In this document: positions 7,990 through 17,639 of the stretch, one piece after another
Layout of the letters: each line of letters starts with the position of its first letter
How positions within the stretch are numbered: position 1 is the stretch's first letter
Origin: an uncultured Lachnospiraceae bacterium
GTDB taxonomy: Bacteria > Bacillota > Clostridia > Lachnospirales > Lachnospiraceae
Assembly (NCBI GenBank): GCA_946403625.1
Contig: CAMJAP010000007.1
Span: forward strand, 1 to 58,749
Direction of reading: 5' to 3'
Length of the DNA: 58,749 bases
Position numbers and translations under genes: made by a program
The notes under the pieces: generated by a model
What the model saw: only the letters and a program-made list of their open reading frames with translations
Databases searched by the model: none
Told to the model about the DNA's origin: nothing

Positions 7990-10413
7990 ATGAATTCAGC
8001 ATTATCTTGGATCAAAGCATATGTACCGGAACTGGAGTGCACGGATCAGGAATACTTCGACCGTATGACACTGTCCGGAACCAAAGTAGAAGGATTTACC
8101 AGACTGGATAAGAACCTGGAAAAGATCGTAGTCGGCAAGGTCATTTCCATTGAGAAGCATCCGGATGCCGACAAGCTGATCATCTGCCTGGTGGATGTAG
8201 GCACCGAAACCGTACAGATCGTAACCGGTGCACCGAATGTGACGGTAGGCGCTCTGGTACCGGTGGTACTGGACGGCGGTAAGGTAGCAGGCGGACATGA
8301 CGGCGGTCCGTTACCGGAAGACGGCGTAGAGATTAAGGCCGGCAAACTGCGCGGCGTGGATTCCTACGGTATGATGTGCTCTATCGAAGAGCTCGGCAGT
8401 GACCGTAACTTCTATCCGGAAGCACCGGAGTACGGTATCTATATCTTCAAGGAAGGCAGCGTAAAGCCGGGCGATGATGCCGTAGCAGCATTGGGCCTGC
8501 GCGATACCGTATTTGAATATGAGATCACTTCCAACCGTGTGGATTGCTACTCCATCCTGGGGATCGCAAGAGAGGCAGCGGCAACCTTCCGCAAGCCTTT
8601 CGTACCGCCGGTAGTAGATATTAAGGACAACGGAGAGAAGGCATCGGATTATATCTCCGTGGAAGTAAAGGATACCGATCTGTGTTCCCGTTACTGTGCA
8701 AGAGTATGTAAGAATATCAAGATCGGTCCGTCTCCGGAATGGATGCAGAGAAGACTGGCAGCCAGCGGCATCCGTCCGATCAACAACCTGGTGGATATCA
8801 CCAACTACGTGATGGAAGAATACGGCCAGCCCATGCATGCGTTTGATCTGGATACCATCGCAGGAAAGAAGATCATCGTTCGTCGTGCCAATGACGGAGA
8901 TCAGTTCCAGACACTGGATGGCGTGGTTCGTACGCTGGACAGCGAAGTATTGATGATCTGCGATGCCGAAAAAGAGATCGGTATTGCCGGTATCATGGGC
9001 GGTGAGAATTCCAAGATCACCGATGATGTAAAGACGGTGCTGTTCGAGGCAGCAACCTTCAACGGACCGAACATCCGTAAGAGCGCAAAGCGTATCGGTC
9101 TGCGTACCGATGCTTCCGGTAAGTTTGAAAAAGGTCTGGATCCGAAGAACGCACTGGATGCCATCAACCGTGCCTGCCAGCTGATCGAAGAGCTGGGCTG
9201 CGGTGAAGCAGTCGGCGGTGTGGTGGATGTCTGCGAGCCGATCAAGGACGAAGTGGAACTGCCGTTTATGCCTGAGAAGTACAACAACCTGCTGGGTACC
9301 GATATCAGCGCGGAAGAAATGCTGGGCTATTTTGCACCGCTTGGCATCACCTATAACAAGGATACCAATATGCTGCACATTCCGTCCTTCCGTCAGGATC
9401 TGCTGGGACAGGCGGATATCGCGGAAGAAGTGGCTCGTTTCTACGGCTATGACAGGATCCCGGTAACCCTGCCGGGCGGTGAGAGCATGGAAGGCGGTCT
9501 GTCCTATCAGATGCGTATCGAAAAGAAGGCACAGGATATGGCAGAAAACTGCGGCTTCTCCCAGGGTATGACCTATTCCTTCGAAAGCCCGAAGGTATTT
9601 GATAAACTGTTGCTGGACAAGAACGATCCGGCCAGAGCAGCCATCACGATCTCCAACCCGCTGGGCGAGGATTTCTCCGTGATGCGTACATTGCCGTTAA
9701 ACGGTATGCTGCAGAGCCTTGCAACCAACTACAATCGTCGTAACAAGGATGTGCGTCTGTACGAACTGGCAAATGTATATCTGCCGAAGAGCCTGCCGCT
9801 GACCGAGCTTCCGGATGAACGCAAGATGCTGACCCTGGGCTTCTACGGCGATGGCGATTTCTTTACCTTAAAGGGTGTGATCGAAGCATTCCTGGAGAGT
9901 GTCGGCATGAAGGAACTGCCGGAATACGATCCGAAGGCAGTTAGAAACTATCTGCATCCGGGACGTCAGGCGACCGTTTCTTACAACGGTACCGTGATCG
10001 GTTATCTGGGTGAGGTACATCCGGCCGTTTGTGCAAACTATGATATGAAGACCAGAGCGTATGTAGCGGTTCTGGATATCCCGGCGATCGTACCGTTTAC
10101 GACCTTTGACCGTAAGTTCAGCGGTATTGCGAAGTTCCCGGCAGTGACCCGCGATATCTCTATGGTAGTACCGAAGAGCGTGCTGGCCGGCGACATCGAA
10201 AAGATGATCCGTCAGCGCGGCGGCAAGAAGCTGGAGAGCCTCAAACTGTTCGATATCTACGAAGGCGGACAGATCAAGTCGGGCTACAAGTCTTTGGCAT
10301 ATGCGCTGGTATTCCGTGATATGGAAAAGACACTGGCCGATGATGAAGTCAATGCAGCAATGAAGAAGATTTTGAACGGCCTGGAGAGCATGGGGATCGA
10401 ACTGAGATCATGA
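7990..10413 (+). CDS. pheT: Phenylalanyl-tRNA synthetase beta subunit
   Basis: An 807-residue beta subunit of PheRS. The domain order is that of the bacterial family: an EMAP-like tRNA-binding domain (about 40-155, with the EKHPDADKL motif), a B3/4 editing domain that hydrolyses Tyr-tRNA-Phe (about 210-385), B5, the catalytic-like core, and a C-terminal FDX-ACB anticodon-binding domain ([17 protein letters not shown] onward). GGGAGG at 7973-7978 precedes the ATG by 11 bases and lies directly after the pheS stop, so the two are co-translated. The stop codon overlaps the queA start. Confidence 0.98.
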   Translation: MNSALSWIKAYVPELECTDQEYFDRMTLSGTKVEGFTRLDKNLEKIVVGKVISIEKHPDADKLIICLVDVGTETVQIVTGAPNVTVGALVPVVLDGGKVAGGHDGGPLPEDGVEIKAGKLRGVDSYGMMCSIEELGSDRNFYPEAPEYGIYIFKEGSVKPGDDAVAALGLRDTVFEYEITSNRVDCYSILGIAREAAATFRKPFVPPVVDIKDNGEKASDYISVEVKDTDLCSRYCARVCKNIKIGPSPEWMQRRLAASGIRPINNLVDITNYVMEEYGQPMHAFDLDTIAGKKIIVRRANDGDQFQTLDGVVRTLDSEVLMICDAEKEIGIAGIMGGENSKITDDVKTVLFEAATFNGPNIRKSAKRIGLRTDASGKFEKGLDPKNALDAINRACQLIEELGCGEAVGGVVDVCEPIKDEVELPFMPEKYNNLLGTDISAEEMLGYFAPLGITYNKDTNMLHIPSFRQDLLGQADIAEEVARFYGYDRIPVTLPGGESMEGGLSYQMRIEKKAQDMAENCGFSQGMTYSFESPKVFDKLLLDKNDPARAAITISNPLGEDFSVMRTLPLNGMLQSLATNYNRRNKDVRLYELANVYLPKSLPLTELPDERKMLTLGFYGDGDFFTLKGVIEAFLESVGMKELPEYDPKAVRNYLHPGRQATVSYNGTVIGYLGEVHPAVCANYDMKTRAYVAVLDIPAIVPFTTFDRKFSGIAKFPAVTRDISMVVPKSVLAGDIEKMIRQRGGKKLESLKLFDIYEGGQIKSGYKSLAYALVFRDMEKTLADDEVNAAMKKILNGLESMGIELRS

Positions 10414-11465
10414 TGACAAAATCCGATTACTATTATGACCTGCCGCAGGAGCTGATCGCGCAGGATCCGCTGGAGGATCGCAGCGCATCCAGACTGATGG
10501 TTCTGGACCGTCAGAGCGGCAGCGTCACACATAAGCATTTTTATGAGCTGGGCAGTTACCTGAAAAAAGGGGACTGCCTGGTCTTTAATGATACCCGCGT
10601 GATCCCGGCGAGACTGCTGGGACTGAAAAAAGATACCGGCGCGGCGGTGGAGATCCTGCTGCTGAAGCGTAACGCAGACGATGTGTGGGAATGCCTGGTA
10701 AAACCCGGCAAGAAACTGCGCATCGGTGCGGAGGTAGTCTTTGGTGCAGCGGCAGATCAGGCCGATGCGGCACCCTTATCCGCGGTGATCACGGAAGTGC
10801 TGGAGGACGGTAACCGACTGGTGCAGTTTCATTATCAGGGCATCTGGGAAGAAGTCCTGGATGCACTTGGGGAAATGCCTCTGCCGCCTTACATCACACA
10901 CAAACTGCCCAGAGAGAACCGGGAGCGTTACCAGACGGTCTATGCAAAGCATGAAGGATCCGCGGCAGCACCCACAGCGGGCTTACACTTTACCAAGGAA
11001 CTGATGACATCCTTAAAAGAGCAGGGCATCAAGAGCGCTTTTGTGACCCTGCATGTCGGACTGGGAACCTTCCGTCCGGTGAAAGAAGAAAATATCCTGG
11101 ATCATCATATGCATACGGAAAGCTGCCGCATCGATGAAGAAACGGCGCGAACCATCAATGAGACCAGAGCAGAGGGCGGCCGTATCATCTGCGTGGGAAC
11201 CACTTCGGTACGAACGCTGGAGAGTTTTGCGGATGCGGACGGCATCGTGCATACCGGCGAGAAGGAGACGGATATCTTTATCTATCCGGGCTATGAGTTT
11301 AAAGCCGTGGACGGTCTGGTGACCAATTTCCACCTGCCGGAATCCACTCTTTTGATGCTGGTATCGGCATTTGCCGGCCGCGAGCATGTATTGGCGGCCT
11401 ATGCGGAAGCGGTGAAGGAACGCTATCGTTTCTTTAGTTTCGGAGATGCAATGCTGTTGATATGA
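10410..11465 (+). CDS. queA: S-adenosylmethionine:tRNA ribosyltransferase-isomerase
   Basis: A 351-residue QueA, which transfers the ribosyl moiety of SAM to preQ1 in tRNA to form epoxyqueuosine. Family motifs are present: the N-terminal [54 protein letters not shown] and a C-terminal [12 protein letters not shown]. The ATG overlaps the pheT stop (ATGA), which implies translational coupling; a second ATG follows at once. A diverged second copy of its own 3' end lies just downstream (see 11478-11518). Confidence 0.97.
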   Translation: MMTKSDYYYDLPQELIAQDPLEDRSASRLMVLDRQSGSVTHKHFYELGSYLKKGDCLVFNDTRVIPARLLGLKKDTGAAVEILLLKRNADDVWECLVKPGKKLRIGAEVVFGAAADQADAAPLSAVITEVLEDGNRLVQFHYQGIWEEVLDALGEMPLPPYITHKLPRENRERYQTVYAKHEGSAAAPTAGLHFTKELMTSLKEQGIKSAFVTLHVGLGTFRPVKEENILDHHMHTESCRIDEETARTINETRAEGGRIICVGTTSVRTLESFADADGIVHTGEKETDIFIYPGYEFKAVDGLVTNFHLPESTLLMLVSAFAGREHVLAAYAEAVKERYRFFSFGDAMLLI

Positions 11466-11477
11466 TAGCAATGATTG

Positions 11478-11518
11478 CGTTTCTTTATCTTCGGAGACGC
11501 GATGCTATTGATCGGATA
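11478..11518 (+). repeat. Second, diverged copy of the queA 3' end
   Basis: This 41-base stretch matches 11427-11467, the last codons of queA, at roughly four of five positions. The offset is exactly 51 bases. Read in the queA frame it gives [13 protein letters not shown], a legitimate alternative QueA C-terminus, but it lies behind the queA stop and has no start. It is a pseudogene-like remnant rather than a coding unit. Confidence 0.75.
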
Positions 11519-11527
11519 TGTATCCTT

Positions 11528-11576
11528 GCCTTACCCCTCCGGGGGAAGGTGCCCAAAGGGCGGATGAGGGGGGGCT
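11528..11576. repeat. REP-like intergenic palindromic element
   Basis: A GC-rich element of about 49 bases made of two adjacent hairpins. The first is CCTTACCCC/GGGGGAAGG with one mismatch, and the second is GCCC-AAA-GGGC. They are followed by a GGATGAGGGG arm that can pair back to the first CCCCTC. From memory the sequence resembles the scattered REP-type repeats of gut Clostridia, which are often attributed to REP-associated tyrosine transposases. No other copy is seen in this window. It abuts the queA remnant. Confidence 0.55.
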
Positions 11577-11580
11577 CATC

Positions 11581-11609
11581 TTGCGGATATTATGTAAATG
11601 TGCTAATAT
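11581..11609 (+). promoter_or_regulatory. Probable promoter for the DegV-family gene
   Basis: TTGCGG at 11581-11586 and TAATAT at 11604-11609 are separated by 17 bases, and a TGC immediately before the -10 hexamer makes it an extended -10. It lies downstream of the REP-like element and 46 bases before the DegV start. The -10 hexamer is only a 4/6 match. Confidence 0.4.
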
Positions 11610-11654
11610 GGTTCTATTACACACATTTTGACTATGAGGGGAACAACGGAAACG

Positions 11655-12521
11655 ATGAAGACAGCCGTAGTAACAGATTCCAACAGCGGTATTTTCGGAG
11701 ATGAGGCCAGAGAACTGGGGATCCACGTGATCCCGATGCCGATCATCATTGACGACCATACTTACTTTGAAAATGAAGATATCACCCATGCACAGTTTTT
11801 CGAAGCACTGATGGGAAATCGGAATGTGAGTTCCTCCCAGCCGTCTCCGGGCTCCATTATGGATGTCTGGGAACTGGTATTGGACAGTGCGGACGAAGTG
11901 ATCTATATTCCTATGTCCAGCGGTTTGTCGGGTTCCTATCAGTCGGCAGCTATGCTGGCAGAAGATTACGACGGCAGAGTAGCGGTGGCGGATAACCACC
12001 GAATCTCCGTAACACTTCGTGCGTCGGTATTGCAGGCGGTTCGTCTGGCAAAGGAAGGCAAAAGCGCTGCAGAGATCAAAGCGAAGCTGGAAGAAGATGC
12101 GTACAAATCCTGCGTATATCTGACCGTAGAAACCCTGCAGTATTTCAAACGCACCGGTCGTGTAACCCCGGCAGCGGCAGCCATCGGCGATCTGCTGGGC
12201 ATCAAGCCGGTATTGCAGACACACGGCGATAAATTTGACACCTACCAGAAAGTGCGCGGTTTAGGAAAAGCCAGACAGGGCGTGATCGATGCCGTGAAGA
12301 AAGAACGCGAGACCGTGTTTGCACAGTACAAGGCAGAAGATCTTTACATCGGATGTGCGGGATCCTTCCTGGACGAAGCGGAAGCGGAAAAGTGGAAAGC
12401 ACAGATCGCGGCAGAATTTCCGGGCAGCACGGTGTACTACGATCCCCTGTCCCTCAGCGTATCCTGCCATACCGGTCCGAATGCAGCAGGTGCAGGTATT
12501 TCCCTGGCACCGAATTTATAA
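11655..12521 (+). CDS. DegV family fatty-acid-binding protein
   Basis: A 288-residue DegV (EDD-fold) protein. Family members bind a fatty acid, and some act as FakB, presenting exogenous fatty acid to the FakA kinase for phospholipid synthesis. The N-terminal VVTDSNSGI and the central SSGLSGSYQSA segment are the family's ligand-binding Ser-containing loops; YFKRTGRV is also typical. The start is the ATG at 11655 because MKTAVVTDSNS is the usual N-terminus; an in-frame ATG 27 bases upstream would add non-family residues. The gene has its own promoter candidate and a strong terminator, so it is probably monocistronic. No fakA is nearby. Confidence 0.93.
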   Translation: MKTAVVTDSNSGIFGDEARELGIHVIPMPIIIDDHTYFENEDITHAQFFEALMGNRNVSSSQPSPGSIMDVWELVLDSADEVIYIPMSSGLSGSYQSAAMLAEDYDGRVAVADNHRISVTLRASVLQAVRLAKEGKSAAEIKAKLEEDAYKSCVYLTVETLQYFKRTGRVTPAAAAIGDLLGIKPVLQTHGDKFDTYQKVRGLGKARQGVIDAVKKERETVFAQYKAEDLYIGCAGSFLDEAEAEKWKAQIAAEFPGSTVYYDPLSLSVSCHTGPNAAGAGISLAPNL

Positions 12522-12550
12522 ATCCTTCTGCATGAAGAGTGCAGATATGA

Positions 12551-12574
12551 AAAGGAGCCGATGGCTCCTTTTTT
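12551..12574 (+). terminator. Rho-independent terminator after degV
   Basis: A perfect nine-base stem, AAAGGAGCC/GGCTCCTTT, with a three-base loop at 12560-12562 runs directly into further T residues. It closes the degV transcript 30 bases after the stop and insulates the large downstream gene. Confidence 0.9.
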
Positions 12575-12625
12575 GGTATGACGGGCATGCCGTCAGTCTG
12601 TGGGGCAAGTTTTTTCCTCCGGCAC

Positions 12626-12657
12626 TTGCACTTTTGTTGCACCTGACTTTGTATAAT
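12626..12657 (+). promoter_or_regulatory. Probable promoter of the giant Fic gene
   Basis: A perfect TATAAT lies at 12652-12657. Two TTGCAC hexamers occur upstream, at 12626-12631 and 12637-12642, forming a direct repeat with an 11-base period. The first leaves a long 20-base spacer and the second is too close to be a -35. The leader to the ATG is about 65 bases. The repeat could be a regulator site. Confidence 0.45.
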
Positions 12658-12728
12658 CAGAAAAAATCAAGCTAAGGCGTGGATCTGTCTGAACGGATCA
12701 CTACAGGTAAAGCGAAAGGAGAAAGAAA

Positions 12729-15700
12729 ATGTTACTGAATGGAAACGGTGAAAAATTGAATGAAAACGACCTGCAGGTACTCGAGGAGATGCTCACAGGC
12801 TCTATCGAGTCACATATTGAACGTCTGAAACATTTCCGGGACAGTGATACTGCGGAAGATCCGGGTTTTTATGACCCTATCATAAATGTCTATGAGGAGG
12901 GACTGGCGTATCTGCCGATGCGGCTTAAAGAGGCGATAAACGGAGCACAGGAGATCTCCGTTACGGATTTCATGCACAAATTATTCAGCGACCTGGGAAA
13001 GGATGCCATCGATGTGGTTAATCTGGAGTCCGATGAAATGGTTGATTTTCCCAGACTTGTAGTAGACGGGTGGGGTGAAGAAAACCTGCTTAAGGGGATT
13101 GGCGCCGATCTCGAGGAAAAAGATACGGCAGAAGCCTATGAGAGGACAGCCTCGGCGTTCCATTTTTCGGGACAGAAGCTGGAGGAAATCGAGGATATTG
13201 TATCCTATGATCCGGATAAGGACCGTGTAAAGGGACTCTATCAGGGCAGAACTGCCAATTCCACCACGCTTTCCAGGGATCCGCAGAAACTTCGGGAAGA
13301 TCTTGCGGCGCTGCCGGAAGGGGAAGAAAATGACCGGCAAAGAGAAGTACTGCAGTCACAGCTTGAAGCTTATGAAAACGGTACCTATGGACTGAATGTC
13401 GGCGCTGAAGTGGCAAGAATGCATTCCTCCGAACTGCGTGAGAAGAATAAGGTGAGTTTCGGTGATGTATATAAAGCATATTCCGAGATCAATAAGGCGA
13501 TGCGTCCGGGGGATCCGGCCGGCGGGAAACTCCGCGGTGAGGGAGTCACTGCTGGACAGATAAAGGGTGTTGGCGCATCGATGGTTCCGGAGGCAGTATT
13601 TAAGACCATGCAGAGCATCGCCGATGGTATGAATGAGATCAAGAATACGCAGGATCCGGCGTTAAAGAAATCCATGGCAGTAGAGCTGGCTTCCTTTGCA
13701 TATCAGATGACGCTTTCCGAGCATTCCTTTAAAGACGGGAACGGCAGGACCTGCAGGCTTTTTGCGGATACCATACTGCAGACGTTCGGATTGCCTCCGT
13801 ATACGCCCTCGAAGGATGAGGCAGTTAATCTTAAGATACATACCATCGGAGAGCAGATGGATTTTGCAAAAGGCACGGAGGTGCTTTTGGGCGGCGTGAA
13901 GGAAAGCAGCAGGGTGCTCGCAGAAGAGCGGGCGCTGGAAGCGAACAGAGGCGTGATCGGCGAAGCGGGAGAGATCACGGAACGTGTGCGCCTGCAGGCG
14001 GCTGCCAAAAAAGAAATGGATGAAGCTCCGGTTCCGGATGCGATATCGCAGCCCGGAGAGTATCTTGCATATGAAAGCAGGAAGCGCGCAGAAAAAAGGA
14101 AGCTGGAAGTGGTAAAAAATGCTATTAAAGATGCACCGGTCTCCGATGAGCAGTGGGATCAGGCATATTATGCCGTTATGGGAAAAATGACCGGTAAAAA
14201 GGAACTGCCGGAAGATGATAAGCTCGGCGATTTTGCGGAGGCGCTGGAAAAGCGTATGACGGCTGAGCAGAAGAAGGCAGTAACGGATGCTATGGCTTCC
14301 TACCGGGATGCGCAGGAACTGCCTCAGGAGGAAAAGGTAACTTACCCGTATCAGGGAAGAGCTGATGAATTAAAGGCAGCGATCCCCGCGGATATAGCAG
14401 GCAATGCCGATATGAAGGCACAGTATGAGCACTCCCTGGACTTTGCCGCAAAGCATCTGACCCAGGTTAAGGAAGATGTGCGCGTAGATCTTCTCAGTGT
14501 TGATAAAGATATCCAGCATATGGAGAATCTTGCTGACCAGCATACAAAGAATGTACTTCGTCCGCAGTTTGAAAACGGAAAATACGATAGTATTGTTGTG
14601 CAGGATGATGATACCGGGATCATTAAATTTGGAGAGGGAAAGGAAGCCACGTTTGAAGAGGTCATAAATAATGGTATTCAGCTTAGCGACAAGACAAAAG
14701 AAGGATATCGTAAGATCTTTGCGAAAATGGATGAAATGGGCCTCCATGCATATGACTACGCGGCAAACGGTGAAGACGGGGCTAAGATCTATTCCTTTAA
14801 CAAGCTTGTTGAAGACCGGAAGAACCTTAAGGCTGCGATGGAAGAGGGAGACCCCAGCAAGATCATGAGCTCGCAGATCGTATATGAAAAGACCTTAAGC
14901 GATTATGATGAGCTCTTTAAGATCGCGAAAGAGCATTTTGACCAGACCCCCGGTCTCTTCCCCGGAAATATGGACAGCATACGAAACACAGGCATCCCTT
15001 TTGAATTTGCCGGCGATATGAAGACCGCAGCCCAGGTAAATGCCGTATTCCAGACCTTTATCCAGTGCAAGACGAGCGGTCTTGATCCGGAGGAATATCT
15101 TGCAAATCCCGCAGGAGTGCTTTTGAAGAACGCAGAAGCCAAGCTTAAGCCGGTCAGCTTCAAGGAAGTGACCAAGGGACTGAAACTTGAGGATTCACTG
15201 GATCTGCTGGCACAGGTGGGCGAGTATGAAGAAATCGGAGATAAGGTGCGTACTGCTGTTCCGGAGATACTGTTTGCCAGACAGATCAATACGGCAAACA
15301 ATCTGGAGGCGGATCCTTTATTGAAAGAAAGGAACAATGTCGTTGCCCATGCTACGGCAAATGATGTGCTTGGCAAGGCGATCCTGGCGGAGCAGTCGCA
15401 CAAGTTCGGATATTTTATCAACCGCAAGGATAATCCGGCAGGAAACCATCAGATGACGCAGACCTTGAAAAATCTCATGCTGGCAAGTGATGAAGAAAGA
15501 AATCTGAATGCCATTTTTGCCGATGAACCGGAAAAAGATCTGTTTGGACGCAAGATCGGAGAGGGATTTAATACCGCAGAACATATAAACCGTAAGCCTG
15601 TGGACTATGCAGGCATTATGGACCGGACGGAACGTATCGTCAAACGCAGCGATCAGTATGGTCAGTTTGCCGGAAGTGTATGGTTTGCAAAGGACAACCG

Positions 15701-17384
15701 TGTGCGTCAGGCTGCTGCTGAGCTGTATCTGGAAGTGCTCACCGCACATCCCGAGGATGCCGACAAGCCGGAATACAAGAAGATGCAGGAGGAATTGAAC
15801 AAAACCTACGATGCGATTGCAAACAGGGCTTCGGAGGAGACAAGGGAACGGGCACGGGCTCAGAAAGAAGCAGCGGCTGAGATGCTGGCAGAGAATAATT
15901 TGAATTACAGTATCCGGCATGATCCGGCTGCATACCTTGGAAAACTGGAGGCGGAAGCGAGACGTACCGGTGATTATTCGAAATATGCGCAAGGTCTTGT
16001 AACGGTACAGATGATGGACCAGGATATTACGGATGACGTGGAAACAAACAAGCGTCCCAGGACACAGGAAGAACTTCAGTTCAGTCAGGCGTACAGCAAC
16101 TACAATGATCAGGCATTTAACATTACGGATCCGGAGGATAAGGATAAGATCGATTTCTTCCGTAAAACCGCCGAAGCGGTCAATGCACTTAACTTTAAGG
16201 AATGCATAAATTATGCGCAGGAAGCGGAAAATATGGCCAAGCGTATCCGCAACGGTGAGGCAACGGTGGATCCGGAGTATGCCGATATAAAAACGGATCA
16301 TCGTGCGAGCAAGAACATAGCTACGCAGATCCTCACCGGTTCCGAAGCAGACAGGCGTTCTCAGGCAACGCTTACGTTAAAGAATATCCTGAATGGTAAA
16401 TCGCCGGAGCATGAAAGCGGGATGACTCTTTTTAACTTTGATCTTATAAAACAGACGCAGGACTTTATCAAAAATGGTAAGATCGGGAAAAATGCTGCAG
16501 AGAGAGAGCATCTGCTGAGTGTCGGACAGAACGGACTCACACCGAATATGAGCGAATTCGGTATGAAGTGGAAATACCTCCAGATCCCGGAAACGACCGA
16601 CCCTGCTGCGGCAGGAAAACGTATTCAGAAGAGCCTGGATCATACGTGGGAATACTATAACAGTATGCAGGATATGCGTGTGGCGGCGGCACAGAAGCTG
16701 GAGCAGATGAAGGGTAAGGACTACGGTGGACGGAGCGGCTCTGACGAATACAAGGCGATGTTTGATGCGCTGGAGAAGGTTACACAATTGTCTTCGGAAA
16801 ATACACCCAACCAGATCGAGCAGGCGATGATAGAGCTGAAGGATGCTGCAAATGCATATAAGGATAAGATCAATGGTCAATTGCTGGCAAATATCCGGAG
16901 CAAGGGAAAGGCACGGTATCAGATGGCAAATGATCTGATCGAGATGGCGCAGGATGCGAGTGATAATCTTGGGGGAATCTCTACTACAGATCTGACGCAG
17001 CATGAAAAAATATCGGTTCAGATGACACGCGCCGAAAACAATCTGGAACTGTACAAGCAGAAGCAGGCACAGAGACAGGTACAGAATGAACAGGTTCCGG
17101 TACAGAATGTGAACGCACCCGTGCAGCAGGAGAATGCCCCTGTACAGAACGCGAATGTACCGCAGCAGGAAAATGTAGTGCAGCAGCAGAATGCACCGCA
17201 GCAGGCTCAGCCTGAGCAGCGCCGCAGGATCAATATGAACGAACTGGCCGGTGGACAGAACAACGCCTACAGAGAGGATGCGCATCAGAGGATGCAGGAG
17301 CGCCGCAGTCTGCAGGCGGAAAAGAAAACCGAAAAGCTGGACGGACCGGAAGCACCCATTCGCAGAACGAAAACCGGATCGTGA
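12729..17384 (+). CDS. Giant Fic-domain protein (1,551 residues)
   Basis: A Fic (filamentation induced by cAMP) domain sits at about residues 240-365. It carries a complete active-site motif, H332-S-F-K-D-G-N-G-R-T-C-R343, preceded by a helical stretch and flap typical of Fic. Fic enzymes usually transfer AMP or another phosphate-containing group from a nucleotide to a protein hydroxyl. The other ~1,200 residues are hydrophilic, Ala/Glu/Lys-rich and probably helical, with no domain I recognise. The C-terminus has a Q/N/P/V-rich repeat tract (about 1450-1497) and then a basic segment starting RRRINMNEL at 1498. No signal peptide or membrane segment is seen. AAAGGAG (12715-12721) supports the start. 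The gene stands alone between two terminators, and AGG (Arg) and ATA (Ile) codons look commoner than in its neighbours, which suggests acquisition. An intracellular effector, a toxin or a secreted factor are all possible. Confidence 0.8.
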   Translation: MLLNGNGEKLNENDLQVLEEMLTGSIESHIERLKHFRDSDTAEDPGFYDPIINVYEEGLAYLPMRLKEAINGAQEISVTDFMHKLFSDLGKDAIDVVNLESDEMVDFPRLVVDGWGEENLLKGIGADLEEKDTAEAYERTASAFHFSGQKLEEIEDIVSYDPDKDRVKGLYQGRTANSTTLSRDPQKLREDLAALPEGEENDRQREVLQSQLEAYENGTYGLNVGAEVARMHSSELREKNKVSFGDVYKAYSEINKAMRPGDPAGGKLRGEGVTAGQIKGVGASMVPEAVFKTMQSIADGMNEIKNTQDPALKKSMAVELASFAYQMTLSEHSFKDGNGRTCRLFADTILQTFGLPPYTPSKDEAVNLKIHTIGEQMDFAKGTEVLLGGVKESSRVLAEERALEANRGVIGEAGEITERVRLQAAAKKEMDEAPVPDAISQPGEYLAYESRKRAEKRKLEVVKNAIKDAPVSDEQWDQAYYAVMGKMTGKKELPEDDKLGDFAEALEKRMTAEQKKAVTDAMASYRDAQELPQEEKVTYPYQGRADELKAAIPADIAGNADMKAQYEHSLDFAAKHLTQVKEDVRVDLLSVDKDIQHMENLADQHTKNVLRPQFENGKYDSIVVQDDDTGIIKFGEGKEATFEEVINNGIQLSDKTKEGYRKIFAKMDEMGLHAYDYAANGEDGAKIYSFNKLVEDRKNLKAAMEEGDPSKIMSSQIVYEKTLSDYDELFKIAKEHFDQTPGLFPGNMDSIRNTGIPFEFAGDMKTAAQVNAVFQTFIQCKTSGLDPEEYLANPAGVLLKNAEAKLKPVSFKEVTKGLKLEDSLDLLAQVGEYEEIGDKVRTAVPEILFARQINTANNLEADPLLKERNNVVAHATANDVLGKAILAEQSHKFGYFINRKDNPAGNHQMTQTLKNLMLASDEERNLNAIFADEPEKDLFGRKIGEGFNTAEHINRKPVDYAGIMDRTERIVKRSDQYGQFAGSVWFAKDNRVRQAAAELYLEVLTAHPEDADKPEYKKMQEELNKTYDAIANRASEETRERARAQKEAAAEMLAENNLNYSIRHDPAAYLGKLEAEARRTGDYSKYAQGLVTVQMMDQDITDDVETNKRPRTQEELQFSQAYSNYNDQAFNITDPEDKDKIDFFRKTAEAVNALNFKECINYAQEAENMAKRIRNGEATVDPEYADIKTDHRASKNIATQILTGSEADRRSQATLTLKNILNGKSPEHESGMTLFNFDLIKQTQDFIKNGKIGKNAAEREHLLSVGQNGLTPNMSEFGMKWKYLQIPETTDPAAAGKRIQKSLDHTWEYYNSMQDMRVAAAQKLEQMKGKDYGGRSGSDEYKAMFDALEKVTQLSSENTPNQIEQAMIELKDAANAYKDKINGQLLANIRSKGKARYQMANDLIEMAQDASDNLGGISTTDLTQHEKISVQMTRAENNLELYKQKQAQRQVQNEQVPVQNVNAPVQQENAPVQNANVPQQENVVQQQNAPQQAQPEQRRRINMNELAGGQNNAYREDAHQRMQERRSLQAEKKTEKLDGPEAPIRRTKTGS

Positions 17385-17483
17385 TACGCTTAGGTGAGTA
17401 TTATGGCTTGTGGAATCAACATATGAGGTCTACAGGGCAGAAGGTGTGAAATTTGTACTGATTATGTCAGGAATAGAAAAACG

Positions 17484-17526
17484 GGCAGTTCTTCGGTTAT
17501 TCGTACAACGGAAGAACTGCCTTTTC
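17484..17526. terminator. Bidirectional terminator between the Fic gene and tyrA
   Basis: An 11-base stem, GGCAGTTCTTC (17484-17494) with GAAGAACTGCC (17511-17521), can be extended by GTT/AAC. On the plus strand TTTT follows; on the minus strand CGTTTTT follows. It therefore probably ends both the Fic transcript and the convergent tyrA transcript. Confidence 0.85.
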
Positions 17527-17531
17527 ACTTG

Positions 17532-17639
17532 TTATGCGCTGATTCGAATTGCTTCGTAGCGTTCGCTGTTGATCAAGGCTTTCATTGCTTCCAGAGGTGT
17601 CATATCGGGTACTAACATTCCAGGATAGGCTTCACTCAC
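17532..17639 (-). CDS. Possible 35-residue ORF overlapping the tyrA stop
   Basis: A GTG codon at 17639-17637 overlaps the TGA of tyrA (17638-17636) and opens a 35-codon frame ending in TAA just before the terminator stem. The product would contain MLVPDMTPLEAMKAL and SERYEAIRISA, which looks like an ordinary amphipathic protein rather than random sequence. I recognise no family. It might be a translationally coupled small protein, the remnant of a lost gene, or chance. An internal ATG at 17603-17601 is an alternative start. Confidence 0.35.
   Translation of the reverse strand: MSEAYPGMLVPDMTPLEAMKALINSERYEAIRISA

Noticed and set aside
12795..12812. TGSIES near residue 23 of the Fic protein as a Fic inhibitory motif ([S/T]xxxE[G/N])
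   Set aside because: The last residue does not fit and it lies about 300 residues before the active site, too far for the usual inhibitory helix without structural proof.
15318..16301. A 327-codon frame antisense to the Fic gene
   Set aside because: No ribosome site and no recognisable protein features; it is a shadow of the long plus-strand frame.
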